Below are positions 36,301 through 49,300 of a stretch of 64,000 bases of DNA, one piece after another. Made by a program: the position numbers and the translations under genes. This DNA comes from Ceratodon purpureus. Its lineage: Eukaryota > Streptophyta > Bryopsida > Pseudoditrichales > Ditrichaceae. Each line of letters starts with the position of its first letter. Position 1 is the first letter of the stretch. The stretch is from the NCBI GenBank assembly GCA_014871385.1, contig CM026429.1, positions 9,763,640 through 9,827,639 on the forward strand. Reading direction: 5' to 3'. The notes beneath the pieces were generated by a model. That model was not told the origin of the DNA, did not search any database, and was given only the letters and a program-made list of their open reading frames with translations.

Positions 36301-37135
36301 AATAATAATAATTGAAGGCTTCAACATGACAAAAAATCGGATGGTAATGGCAAATATATGACAATAAGTCTATTTCTCCACCGAACTTTGGTGACTTGGC
36401 GGATTGATAGTTGCAGTTTCGCAGTCCGTATAGAATGAGCCAGCCATGCAACCACCTAATTCCATGAGCCAGAAGCTCATGTCCTGCACAATCTGAATGA
36501 GAGGTGTTACAGGACTCAATGCACTAAGCTTGGGAGCAACTGCTCTTGGAAAGCATTCAAAAGTCCCACATGGTTTGTCCCTCAGAGTCCATATCCATCT
36601 CTCAGCAACTTTGTCTTGCTAGGTATTTTTTTCTACGGCATACTTTGTGTGGGGTTGGTGCCATGTTACTGTGCTTTTATACAAGAGATAAGGTACTCGA
36701 CACTATTCCTGCTGGTTTAACCCATGAAGCATACTTCCGAGGATGCTTTCCTCAAAAGAAAAATATCCCACATAGGCATTTATTCCGTACTTTAATTTTA
36801 AAAGCACTGCTTATGATTTTTCTATTAACTACTGAAATGAATCTTTGGAGACCCTTGCATTTGTTAGTAGAGGAACACTTTCTACACATCATCAACCAAT
36901 CACCTACCACCATATTGGTAATGTTTCACTCCATATAAATTATGGAATTCGCTTGATTAGGAAACAAGGTGTTGAATACAATGGATTTCCAAGAGAATGC
37001 CACAACACAAATATATTGTAGACATAAAGAAATTGAAATTTCATAACAATGAAAGTACACCTTCTTTCTTAGATAACGATTTCTTGGACCTCCTCCAAAA
37101 ATGAACAAAAAGGAAATTACCTCCTCTTGTAAGCA
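33395..37135. other. Intergenic repeat debris
   Basis: No gene supported. At 34,387-34,405 a LINE-type tail occurs (GCAATGAATAGAGCTTTCATT, then an A-rich run to about 34,430). A plus frame at 36,068-36,361 is hydrophobic in its middle (LKRKVLLVDLLFVVPP) and might be an exon of a membrane protein, but I cannot name the family or find flanking exons. Confidence 0.4.
34387..34430 (+). repeat. 3' tail of a LINE remnant
   Basis: AATGAA..TTCATT stem-loop (34,387-34,405) followed by a short A-rich stretch, in the same sequence context (TTTGCAATGAA) as the full-length LINE end. The upstream limit cannot be set. Confidence 0.5.
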
Positions 37136-37367
37136 CTAATGGGACCTATGCCATTGATCACATTGTATTCATTCACACTTCCTGCTGGCAGGCGCATGGA
37201 GCCTACTCCGGATTTGGCTCCTTGCTGAATTCATAGGCAACAAGCCATGTGAATTCAACTTTTTGCTTACAAATTCAGTGGGGAGCCAAATCCGGAGTAG
37301 GCTCCCTGCGTCTGCAAGCAGGAAGTGTGAACTAATCCAATGTTCTCAATGGCATAGGTCCCATTAG
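37136..37367. repeat. Long foldback: 97-bp arms around a 38-base loop
   Basis: Arms 37,136-37,232 and 37,271-37,367 are reverse complements with roughly 10-15 mismatches and no large gaps. Outermost bases are CTAATGGGACC and GGTCCCATTAG. Either strand would fold into a single long hairpin. It could be a foldback/MITE transposon or a young hairpin small-RNA locus. No target duplication is obvious. A second, smaller imperfect stem (37,402-37,417 with 37,436-37,452) follows directly. Confidence 0.8.
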
Positions 37368-37369
37368 GG

Positions 37370-39380
37370 CTCAATGTGAACCAGCCCATTGAGCGCAACT
37401 CGGTTTGTCTACTCGACGGATTCCACTGCGGAACAGTCGTGTGAGACAAACCAAGCTAATAGATTACCAATTTATATATTATTTTCAAACAAAGAAAGAA
37501 ACAGGGCCCGGAGACCCCTGTGCTCTGAGCAAGTTCCTGTTCAGAGTGTCTGATTGACGTGAGTCAAAAGGCAGTCTCCACAACGAATTGATTCCTGTCT
37601 GATCCCACCCAGAGCACCTACAACTCACGACAAGTTGCACAACACTGGGAGCAGGTGCCGCTGCAGGAAAGATGTCGAAGCAGCAATGCATTGACAGCTG
37701 CTGCAGCTCCGAGCAGACTCGCAGAGCTGCAGCAGCACTCGTCAGTCGAGAATCGAAAGTGCCAAACGCCGTTGAAGGATCTCTGGGCATCACCAGTACT
37801 GGGCACAGGCTCTGGATATGGCAACATGCCATTCAATTCCACGATCTAGCATCTACTCATGTTCTGGAATCCGGATAGCCTTCGAACTTTCCAAGCATCT
37901 TGCCGATCCATGACTCCAAGTTCCAACCGAACCAGATTTTTGTTATTTTGTTTGCCAAACCAACAACAACCGAGCTGCAAATTCTCATTTCTCATGCTAA
38001 CTTTGGGCTAAATGGGGCCGAGCCTGACGTAGTGCATTTTGCTGTAAATACGGTGAGGATGACGTCGTTGCGTATACAAGCTCGGTGATGACTGATAAAT
38101 TTACCACACAGTGGGGATTTATATTTGCAACCTGGGTGAGTTTCAGTGGGCAACTTGGAAGCATTATTGCCATGATGGAGTGACCAAAGTAAGCCTCCCA
38201 TTTACAGCATATGTATCAAAAAACTAATAATCATTCCCATGTGCTGCCCCCTCAGAGTCTGGTAACTCGGAGACTGGAGAGAAAACTGAGCCAGCTGGGT
38301 ATTACTTGTGTGGTACATATACTGTAAAAATATCAAGTGCATCATTTAACTTATGCTATAACAGGATTCTGGAACAGTAAAATCATGAGAATACGCATTT
38401 TCAGTGCAGTAAAGGTTATCTGAAACGAATAAAATATGGGAATGTAATCACTTGGTTTGCTTATCTTACCCTGAGGTTAAAATTGTGTTCCATGTTCTGG
38501 TTTTGATTGCTTGCATGTTGTGGGACTGGGCCCAGTGCAGCTAATATAAGATGTTGTGGATTTAAATTTGACATGGTGTGGGCTAAAGAGGGTATACGTT
38601 ATGACAAACTGAGTTGGGTCCGGCTGGAATATACTGGAATAGTTATCTACTTTATGCTTTTTAGCTGATGGCAGGTGCTCATGTTCCGAGGGGTAAGTCC
38701 CTAGATAGCAGCCTTTCACTTTTGACCGTCTCTTGCAGACGGTGAATTTGAGATCTACACCGTTTTTGAAGTTTTCCTGTTTCCATTTTTGCAATTTACT
38801 GTGTATTTAACAGGTGGTTTAGGCTGCCCGTGGACTAATTTCTTGATTTCTCAGAGTAATAATCATTAGTGATATTATGTTTTTCTATTTGAAAAATGAT
38901 TTTGAAACTATGAAATTCAAAATTATTTCTACAGGGTATGTTATTGTTAAATTCATTATCATTACAATCGAGGCAAGAAATAAATAATCCTAGTGATGAT
39001 TTTTGAATAAATCAAGTTAATTTAGGAATGGCCTTCTAAATGGCCTATTTGGTGTTGAAAAGTCAAAATTCAAGGCTTTCACCAGCATCTTAGAGCTACA
39101 TTGCTTCAACATTTACAATTCCTGAAGTTTTCATAGAATAAACCATCCATGCAGTTAAGTTGTTACGAAATGTTTCACTTTGTTTTTACTCACTTTTTAA
39201 AATTATTTAATTATATGAAAATGATTGCAAACGATTTGTGTTCAATTATTTGAAATAAATATATGCCTTGTTCATATATCATTGTAATTAGATAATGAAA
39301 ATCAAACATATTTCAGATATTTTTACAATATTTTTGTGTACAAATGGGTGTTACAGGCTCACCACACATAGCGAACTTTG
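37370..39380. other. Intergenic, GC-richer 5' part without recognisable gene
   Basis: 37,480-38,200 is less AT-rich and stays open on both strands over 60-115 codons (for example minus 37,485-37,832 and plus 37,672-37,878), but no domain or conserved motif is visible. Confidence 0.4.
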
Positions 39381-39384
39381 TTAA

Positions 39385-40340
39385 CTTCTGAATGCCTATG
39401 GAGCCAAATAGTAGGTGCCGCTAATTTTGGGTAGTTCCATGGTGTCAAAAACAATTTTTCTTTAGGTATTAAATATAAAAAATTTAGATCATTTTTTACG
39501 TACCAAGCTTTGTTTAATAAAATTTTAGTATTTAATGCACAAGTTATGAATAGTTGAAAGTTTCAAAACTTAATGTCGTGGCCAAATTTTTTTTAATTTG
39601 AAATAAATAAATAAATAAATACAATGAACGTATCATTCTTAAAGATTTATATTTCCATTGGAAGCAACAAACCACTCAATTCCAATAAGTAAAGTAAGAG
39701 ATATGTTAGACGGGCCACACCAGAAATCCTAGATACTCCAGCACCCAAAAATACCAGCTCTTTGTATGCTCCGGAAATACAGGGTCAAGATTTCAGTTGG
39801 CTAGAGCTACTGGAGTAGCTTAGAACGAGGGGGTAACCTTGCAACCAACAACTCCAACAACTCCAGCCAACTGAAATCCTAGCCTTGTATTTTCGGAGAA
39901 CACATAGGACTAGTATTTTTGGCTATTGGAGCCGCTGAAATTTTTGACGTGGCCATTGGTATGAGAAGTCATGTTATACAAGCAATTTGATCAGCTATTC
40001 ATCAATGATAACTTTAAGAACTCATTTTGAATTCAATTTTAACAAATTTTCAAACATAAAAATTGCGATTTTTTGAAATGATTCTTGTATTATTTTCACC
40101 GTTGAAATTGACATTGTCTTTTTTATGTAGACTTAATTAAAAAAATTGTCTTTTATTACAATTTTTCAATTGATTTTGTTACTTATTCTAAAACTTTGAG
40201 AAAAGATGTTTCAATAAATTGGCTATAAGATCTTATGGTGTAATTTGCCAAAAAATGTTATGAAATTAAGAAAAATTGGCTTACTTCACAAAGATGTGTT
40301 GAAAAGTAGTTTATGGCCTAAATTCATCAATATGCCTTTG
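39385..40340. mobile_element. Degenerate TTAA-family element, interrupted by a MITE
   Basis: Begins after TTAA at 39,381-39,384 with CTTCTGAATGCC and aligns colinearly with 10,352-11,272: the GGTGTCAAAAA and TACGTACCAAGCTTTGTTT words, the CACAAGTTATGAATAGTTGAA word, and GCTATAAGATCTTATGGT near 40,222. The right end has decayed and is placed by alignment only. The copy is split by a 254-bp hairpin insertion at 39,706-39,959. Confidence 0.6.
39706..39959. mobile_element. Hairpin MITE inserted in a TTAA-family element
   Basis: Arms of about 105 bp (from 39,712 and up to 39,954) are reverse complements, sharing ATTTCAGTTGGCT near the loop side. TATG flanks the insertion on both sides (39,702-39,705 and 39,960-39,963). 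The paralogue at 10.35-11.27 kb reads straight through this point (AGATATGACAAGTC near 10,669-10,682), so it is the empty site. Superfamily not determined. Confidence 0.8.
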
Positions 40341-40343
40341 CCA

Positions 40344-43300
40344 TGAGTGCATTTTAAATGGCCATAGCTTAACAATAAAGCCTAAAAATATACTTTATCA
40401 TTGAAGAATGTTGCAATAGTTTTTAACACAATAAAAAGATTGGAATGTAATTTGGATTGTACTATGGAGCATGAAACAAACAAATTATTGTATGCAACAA
40501 TTTCATCATAGGCAATAGTTTCTCTTTTGGTATCTTTGTTTTAACATAGTTACATATTACATTTTGTTTGCTGAATGTAGCTCACATACTTTGCATCTCT
40601 CTCTTGTCAAGTGGAATAAGGACGTTTAAGTGAATAGGATTTCAATCAATAAGAATGTGATACGTGTCATGCGTCATGTTTCTTCCAAAAAAGAATTCTT
40701 TAAAAAAAAATGTTGTATAAAGTATCATGGAGGTAAAGAATTTAAAGGTGGTTGTATTGTATGGTATGCCACTTTTATTACCAAAAACATGTGCATTAAC
40801 TTTATTTTTATTGTACATGAAAATTGTGATTTTACTCGCTCAATCTACTATGGTCTTATAATACTATGGGTCTTACAACTAAAATTAATACAAGATGAAA
40901 GACAACAAGACGGACAAATCCTATTAGTTTAAATGAGAAAAGGTCAAAAGTCAATCTTACAAAAATATGTTGAGGCAAGAACTTCATAATGTAGCACATT
41001 GCCACGCATCCAATGAAGTGGAAAATTGAAATTCAAAATGATTCTCATTCGAATGAAATAAGTCATTTTCATAAAAGAGCAACACAAGAAAAAAAACACT
41101 AGTGAAGATTGTCTCATAGTTATATAGCACATTAGATGTAGAAAAAATACAAAAAAGTTGAGTAAACCTAGAGAATACAAGAAAAAATAAAAATTTCAAG
41201 AATTGTATCAAATTTTCTATGAATTTTCAAAGGTCCAAAAACTACAGTTCCAATAACAAAGACAGTAAGTGGTTCTGAGAACCAACATGAGCAGGTGGTT
41301 GTGAAACCAACAGTAACAAGTTACTAAAAACAAAGAGTCTTGAATCAATAAGCAAACCAATGAAGCAGCCACTAGTCCATGCCACAAATAGTGTCATCAT
41401 GAACAGTTAATGTACTCCTAAAATCACAATGTTACTAGTGTTGAACACCTGATCCTACTAACTTACAGGAGAATCCATTCTATGATAAATCATTCCAAAA
41501 CAGCCCCAAACTTACTGCCAAGTAGGAGCAAGCGAGGAATCATCCTCTCTCCCTGTAGTGTGGCATGCCAGCAGTGGAACCGAACTACTTTCTTCTGTTT
41601 TGTTTTGTTTTTGGACTCAGCCGTGTCGGTATGCGAGGTGCTCCCACTTTGAGAGCTACAGTAAACACATACACACATGCAGTTATCGATCCTCAAGTGT
41701 TGCCCTTGCAGCTTCCAAATCGAAAACTGCAGTAATTCGTAGCCATGGCTGTACACTAAACTTGTGGGTTTCTCTCACAAGTGTTGGTTTAGGGTTAGGG
41801 TTTCCAGGTTGCTTCACTCATCCAGAATCACATACCTTGTTTTTTCATTGCTGCTGTGTTTGGAGCTCAGGTTTGTGTTTTAGTAGAGTTTGGATTCGAT
41901 GCTTGGAAGTTGTTGTCCTACTCTTGGGGTGGTGGGAGCTAGGCTAGTGCTGCAGATGGAGTGTGGATGTGACCATGTGTAGCTTGTGTCTTGAATTTGC
42001 TTGTAGCATCGAAGTGTTTGTTCATATCTAGTGGGTTTATGGAATGATTGTTGGCTGCATTTTTCACAGGAATGATTGCAGTGATGTAAGCAGATGAGAT
42101 CAGCGAAGAAAGGGAGAGACCATGATGAGGAAGGGGATGGTACCCATGATGAGGCTCCCGGGGTGGTGGTATGTTGTGTCTGGCGTCCTTCTCGGTTCAG
42201 CATTAGCTGCTTGGATTTCTAGGGTGTGGTTGAGGATTTGGGGAGGGAGTCGATCTCAGAGGTTTTGTGTTTGAGTTTGTGCAGGAAAGCTTTGGTGAGG
42301 TATGTTGCATGGACCTGGATTGGAGCTCTGAGGTGGTGATGTTGGCACATTAACTCTATGGCCTCAAGGAATTGTAGGATTGTGAAGCACCGGATGATAT
42401 TGCAGTGGTTTGATGGAGACGTGTGAGCCAAAATGCAACCATGTCTGTACGCATGGACCTACGTATGAAAAGGCATTTTAGCCGCGTACTAAAGAGTTTT
42501 TTGGAGCATTAATCGTGTGCCCTATTCCTGTGATTCGGGTGAGCGTCGAGCATACTTCAGGTGATTCATTTATGACAATTCACATATCTCACGACCGTCT
42601 TTTTTTGTGTCTGTTATGTAAGTTTGACATGTACGTTTGAATAGTCTCGTGAATCAGTCATTTTGACCCGTTTCTGCAGCCAACACGAACAAAGTCTTCA
42701 GAGACACCTGAGAAAGGAAAGAATTTGACATTGCAGTTTTTGAAATGTGCTCCATTATCGCTTTGTTCACACTCTGCGACATATTCCAAGTGAAAATCGC
42801 ACTGGGCCCTCTATCGACGTAGTTGTCCTGGTGCCTTAGGTCTAGCTGCACGTTTGTGGGAACTTCGATATTGTTGAATTTCGGCTTCCATGTCTTTATT
42901 ACATAATGTTTATGATTCATTCCACGTGGCATGTTCATTCACGTTCTTAGTTGTAAGGATTATGAACATTTGCTAACTAATTCTCAAATTTTGAAGCTCG
43001 GAAGGGACTTCGACTAGGAGAAGCAGACTATGAAGTTGTCGGAGATCTACTTTAAAGCGAGTATTTTGAGTTTTACAGTTGTAATTACGTGATAGCATCA
43101 AGGCTTTTGCACTAATGCCATTACTGAGCTCTTCTCAGGTTGTTGTTGACAGGTTTTTGGGGGTCCTAGAAGCGGCTTATGAAGTATGTGAACAGTTTCC
43201 AATTTGCGGTGATTTTGTATAGTAAATATCTGTTCATCCAGCTGGAGTCATGTCCTTGATATTAAGCTGTGTATTATTGATATTAGTTTTTTTTCAAGAT

Positions 43301-46300
43301 GTCAATCTTGCCTTTTGGAGGGATTGTATTTTTATAAGAGTGGCATTGGAACACGGCACCTATTTCTACTTTGTGGTGCAGCAAGCGTGATGTATCTGAT
43401 CTTTCCAGGAGTTCTCTTGAAACTGCATCTGGGGGATTGTTCACAGTTGAGTGGATTTAATAGATTTTACTACAATTGGTTTTTGGATTTTGGATCCAGG
43501 TTTTGAAAGAATTTTGGGCATCCTCAGAATGCGAATCTTTACAAGCCATACTGTTCAGCGAGTAATATTTGTATTACTTTTCAGGTATGGGAATTCAATA
43601 TTCTTTGAATGGGAGCTTTGTACTGACTTGAAGTCCATGAAATCTTAGAATTATTTATAAGTAGTAAACGTGACTAGATTGTGTTTGTTAGATGTTGTTC
43701 TGATTTTTGTTTTGCGTATCCTGGCATTTTGCTACCTGGCGCCCATCAGACCTTTCACCTGAGGTATTCGATTTTCAAGACACGGAGATTTTAGAAAATC
43801 CGCAGAAGAAGCTCCACAATGTTTTGGTCGTTTTGCAGGAGAGGCTCGTGGAGCAGCCCCGGATGCACGCAAGAATGCTTGCAAAATCTGCGTGTGTTCG
43901 AGTCAACAAATCCATGATCCGTTCAAAGCAATGCACGCGATGTGGATGTGTTGGTGAGGCGTGATAAAGGGGTTGGTTAAGTTTATGGATTTTGAATGGA
44001 CTCGCCAAGAGTCCTTGTCCACGTATCCACAAAATATGAACCATGTGACCTCTGGCCTTGCTTGACCGGGAAGGCGTAGTAGACGGGAATCCTACACTAC
44101 AGAGACTCGGTGTTGACTTTTTGTCGGAGCAATCTACATGGCACTGGTATGTTCTTAGAAGACTCCTTACCTGCGGACCAAACGTTAACCTGCTCGAGAT
44201 TACGGCTTCTGGGCTCTCCTCCAGCCTTGAATTGATGGTCCATGTTGCGTCTACGCAGCAACTTCGGAACTGCATCCCGAATTTCGAAAAGGCACATGAA
44301 GCTGGAACATATCTGTACGGCTTCGCATGAGTTATCTGTACGGTGCCACATGCAAGGGAACCCTGGAGTTAGGCCCCAAAGAGGAATCTGGTGAGGAGGG
44401 TGATACTAATGCTATAAGAATCGAGGGAGATGGCTCTGCAAGTACTGAATCGTCGTAGTACGTTGACGTGTATCTCAATTATGATCAGCATCTAAATGCT
44501 GGGGTAGACCCTCCAAGGCGGAGTACAAACTTGCAGACACTGGGAGCGAGAGTTGCTCCAGCCACTGCTCGTGTTATCTACACCAATTGAACGGAGTATT
44601 CAAGTATTCTCGAGTCTTGTGCTAATTTACGCAAATGCCCTGCCTGTATCCGTGAGAGCTCTGCCTGCAAAATAACTTCGGTTCAGAATCCAGACAAAGC
44701 CGACACCAGTCCAACACAAAAATGAAAGGAATCTTAGCTGCTGAAATCTTCTCTAAGAATAAATTTGTGAACTTCGCAGGATCTTGAAGTGGTCAAAACC
44801 AATCAAACATGGCATTTCTGACAGTGGACCACGACAATTAACTCTGCAGCCAGTTTTTGTCGATACTTCTCTTTTGCAACAAAACCAAGGGCCTTATTTC
44901 GGAGTGATCAAAAACAGAACATCCCCATTCTGAACACATTGCTGCAACAATATTGGGCACTGTTTCCTTTTCTTTATTTTAGAAATTTTAGAAATTAGGC
45001 GAGGTTTTCTATTACAGGTAAATGCGTACTGTTTCATCACCACTTTTAACAGTGGGTACATGATAACGCATTAACTCATGGGGCCACTGGAGTCATAAAG
45101 TGAAGGTCGTAACTGGGCGCGGTGCCAAGCATCTGGAAGTGTAGCAGTAACTCTTATTGGTAAATGACAGACTTAGTTATTTCCCGGAAAGATGGGGTGG
45201 TATGGATGGGCCCTCCCCCAAAGGAGAAAATAGTTATGAAGGAGGTAGAGGCCAAGAGCCCTTCTGCGCCGTATGACACTCTGGTCTGGAAATGTCCGAT
45301 GCCAAAGCGGGAGTCCTCATAACGACAAGCAGGGACCAACATGGAAGCAATCAGCGGCTACAACATAGGTACTAGGTAGGACAGCCAGGGTGGCCTCTTT
45401 CTTTCGTTTATTTTTTACTATCTATGGTGGATTTAGTCCCGGGGAAAATAAAACGCTACAGTGGTGCTCCATGCAGGGCTGAAGAAGCATCCTCCACAGT
45501 TTACTATGTCCAATAATTACAACTGCAATATAATCAAGGACAGCCAAGCTGGTTTTGCTTAGAAACTCTGCAGAAAGGTTGGACTCTGAAACCTTGTTGT
45601 GTTCGTTGTTTACCCTTCTGTATTATATAAAGGGGCGAGGTCGTGTCGCCTCGTAGCGGGAGGACATGGTGATAGCCCCAGGCGTCCTGCCCCTTTTCTG
45701 GATACGCCCCTCATTTCCCACTCTGTTTTTACGCTCATTTTCGTCTTATTCGCCATCGTTTGTCATGTGCGAACTGCACCAGTGTCAGATTTATGTGCAT
45801 ACTGTCTTCCAGATCGAACCTACCAGGTTACACCATGATCTCAATCCACAGCAAAAAATAAAAAAGACAATTCAAATTGGAAAAATATCCAACCAAGCAA
45901 CCTCGTCGAAGAAGCAAAGTTCGTTATAGTTGGTCGAGGCTCGAGAACAGACAATCCCGGAAGACACTCCGACTTCCAAGTCCTCATCCTCAATATGCAT
46001 TCTTTGGTTCAGTGTAAACCTACACTGCAGACCAGTAACTTAAACCTCAGAAAAAACATATTAAAATTTCCTGTACTACACTCCAGGATCTTCATCGAAT
46101 GTGAGGAGCAATCCATACTTCCATCTGGTGTCGAACAATTTCCTTCCTGTCGAGATTCGATTGAGTAATTTAACTTTCTGGTTGACACACATCGACAACG
46201 GTGATGAATTAGAAGGAGCCAAAGCACAAGGAACCCCCGCCATGTCCGGCAAGGATTCGAGATATTAGTCAGCCCATCTCGCACCGACTGGTGATGTCGG

Positions 46301-47010
46301 TACATGTGGCACAAACCGAATAATGGATTATTAATTCCCAGATGTTCATTATTTAAGCTTAACCGTGTCCTTGAAGAAGTTGGACGGAGTAAATTTGCTC
46401 TGTTTTTCACCTGTGTTGTAACACTTGCGATAGGTAGTGTTTATGTGTGATATAATCAATTATTTTCTCTCTCTTTGAATGATCGATGATTCCTAGGCTT
46501 GTGATGTATCCTATTGTTGTGGCAGAACCACTCAACTGCATCAGGAAGACGACGAATTACGTTTATACTTTCGATACTTTCACTGGCAGACGCTGTGAAT
46601 CGAGACGAACGGCATCAAAGTAGTGACAGACCCGTTTTTTAACAGTCCAACTGCGCAAGCTCCTGACACGGCGCAGTTTGAATCAACGCTGTGGAAAAGG
46701 AAGCAGGTCAATTGACTGAAAATTCACAGTAACGTCTCTGGCTGCAGCTGCACTCGCAAACTGCCACCAGGAGGAGGCTCCAATATTCCACCACCTCCTA
46801 TGATGCTAGTCTTCTTCCTTGTCAATGACTCGTCAGAATTGCACATGTGAGCTTCAATTCGGTGACCAGGGGGTGACGAATGAAGCAAGTTGGTGTATTA
46901 GATCATCTTTCAGTAGCTTTTCAGTTCATGACTGCTGCTCAGTAATTAGTGAGTGCTGTAAATAGTGAGTGCTGTGGATTGTGAGTACGTGAAGTTGATG
47001 GCACTCCTTT
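40344..47010. other. Intergenic region of higher GC, no gene recognised
   Basis: Several frames are open for 90-166 codons (minus 43,775-44,275, plus 44,058-44,330, minus 46,009-46,410, minus 42,654-42,938) without recognisable domains, and often both strands are open. At 44,330-44,460 a plus frame encodes an acidic stretch (GPKEESGEEGDTNAIRIEGD) that looks protein-like but ends in a stop. A telo-box-like TTTAGGGTTAGGGTTT occurs at 41,788-41,803. Transcribed host sequence or an old LTR element are both possible. Confidence 0.35.
41788..41803 (+). promoter_or_regulatory. Telo-box-like word
   Basis: TTTAGGGTTAGGGTTT, about 2.3 plant telomere units. In plants this is common in core promoters and 5' UTRs. 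No downstream gene is identified, so its role is unknown. Confidence 0.35.
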
Positions 47011-48318
47011 GGCTGCTTTACACTACGTTGGAGAAGTTCACCGTTCATGAATTCTAGGGGAATGGAGCAATGTGATTGGCTAGAAATGAGATTCTTGTCC
47101 AAGATTTACACTATGGCTAAGACTCCTCTAATGGAAAACTTTAAGCATGGATGGAAGAATGACATGGTTGCCAAGATGGAAACACTTTTTGTAAAAAGAG
47201 TTCACCATATGTGAGTTTTTTGGATAACCTCAAAGCTATGGAGAAGAAACTTGGTGTTTCAAAAATTTCAATTTCTTTAGAATAATGTACCTCTAATTTT
47301 CTTATTTTTGGTTTTTCTCATGTGTTGACCTTCTTTATTCCAAGTTATTTATAAGACCCTTGAAACAATTTTTGGATTTTCTAACTCCTTTTTCTATAGT
47401 GACTACTATAATTTCCTTTCATATGTTTTTATTCCTTCTTTAACCCCTCAAGGCCCATGACCAATTTTTGAGTCAAGACGTTTGAGCACGGGTCTTCACT
47501 GTTCATTGTGTATCCAGCGATTTAGGAAGGCTCTTCGGAATTCACCGTTGAAATGGCTTCGGCACTCATTGAGGAACCTAGAAACTAAATTTGGAGAGAT
47601 TTCACCGTCCAGATTGAAAACTTATAACATCTAAACTTTGGCAAGTACAGTCCCAGAACTCCACGACATGGAGCACCCGTGGTTTCAATCCCGAAAATGA
47701 GGTAGTGGTTGGTGTCAGGTGGACACAAAAATTAGAGGAAGAGAAGATGCCAAAGTCCTGAGTATGTATGGAAATTTTCAGACCAATTGGAGAATCGCTA
47801 AACAAATGACTGTCCACCGAGTTCGAAGTAGTATGGCAAATTCAGGAACCTGGCTGGTGGATAAGACCTACACGGATCAGGATGTACAGGTCGCACCAAC
47901 GGGCGTAGGAGGTTGACGTCGGGTACCAACCGCTCGACCCGACTAGAACTAACCGCTCTTCTTGAGTCCTGATCCTGGGACATGCACTCGGACAACATTC
48001 TGAGAAGGTGGCTTCGACTCAATTTCTAATTTCACTTGTAACTAGTCTGCAAGATTTGTCAGTAAGAACCCTCTCCTCTCTCATGCAGCTCTGAGCGGTC
48101 ACCTCAATTGAGTGCCAACTATAATTTCACGAGAGAGGATTCAGCAAAAAGGGTTGAGAGGTGTTCCACAACAGAAAAAGCACATGAGGACATACAGGTT
48201 GCAGTAATTCGGCGGCACTCTTCAAATTACATGATTCCAGTGACACAACGTTTGAGATCAACGCAGACAACACAAGCACTGCACGGTGAAAGTAAAAGTA
48301 CTCGACACTATACCAAAA

Positions 48319-48378
48319 CCAAACAAAACTTCTATCGACAGGCCTACGAAAACAAACAAAACTTCTATCGATAGGCCG
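48319..48378. repeat. Short tandem duplication
   Basis: CAAACAAAACTTCTATCGA followed by AGGCC occurs twice, about 35 bases apart, with one base difference. Confidence 0.7.
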
Positions 48379-48904
48379 CACATTCCAATATTCTTCGGCT
48401 CCTTCCTGTCAATCCAGGCTCGACCATGTCTTCAGCATCCACTCTACAGTCCTTCAAACAATGCAACTGATTAGGATCAATGAGCTAGCCGCATTGCCCA
48501 TTGACGTGAGCTGTCAACTTTTGCAAAACAGGGCTCGTCACATAACCAAATAGGTTCGCCAGGTGGGCCACAAGCACGGCAAACTCGCCGTTGCTTCTTC
48601 TTGCACTGTTTGCAGCGCCGAGGCCACTTAGATGTTGAGTGAACGATATGGTGGAGCTCAGTGCTGCGAGCATTGTACCGAGAGCATGTTGTCGTGATGT
48701 AAATACATATACCATGTAAAAACATCGAGAGATCAACCTTGAAGTCCTAATTCAAAAATTAGATGGAGATAGAAAAGGGTGGGGTCTTGGAGAGATCCAC
48801 GGTCTTGGTTTGTACTGCATCATGTCACTTAGCTCAGGGAAATAGGGTGGCTGGTTGGTTGCTTATTTCCTGCTATCACTAGCGGTGCCAAATTGCAGCT
48901 GCTC

Positions 48905-49005
48905 CGACCGAATCAACGGATCCGACGGGATTCGAACCCGGAATCGGCTGGCAGCTTTCTAGGGACTCTGACAACCAACCAAGTCTACAACTTGGCGACA
49001 GATAT
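48905..49005 (-). repeat. tRNA-derived SINE head (or degenerate tRNA)
   Basis: On the minus strand a perfect pol III B box (GGTTCGAATCC, near 48,915-48,930) lies about 45 bases after an A-box-like TTGGTTGTCAGAG. The T-arm folds, but no matching acceptor stem is visible 72 bases upstream, so a functional tRNA is unlikely and a SINE head is preferred. Confidence 0.4.
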
Positions 49006-49300
49006 TAGTCCCGGAGTGGTTTTATACCACTGTTGGTTAACCGTTTGGCTTTCGACTGACGGAACAGTACTCCTAGGTCTATTCTTTCTCACCTAGGTTA
49101 TCTTTTGATAAATAAAAAGATGCCTTTGGCTGCTAGTGTTTGTTTTACTATAAAGATAACCATTATGATTTTATTGGAGTGTTAAAAGTGGAAGCAAGCT
49201 TCTCAAGGAAGCTACTAGGTTTAGAATAAAAATAACCAGGTAGCTTTGCTTCTCTTAGTTCACTCTGAGTAGTTTGGGTTTGGATTCAGTGTTTGTGGTG

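Noticed and set aside
36390-37110. Possible LTR retrotransposon remnant
   Set aside because: No long direct repeats, primer-binding site or polymerase motifs could be seen.
43775-44275. Minus-strand frame of 166 codons
   Set aside because: No domain, and the plus strand is open over the same bases; chance in a GC-moderate region is likely.
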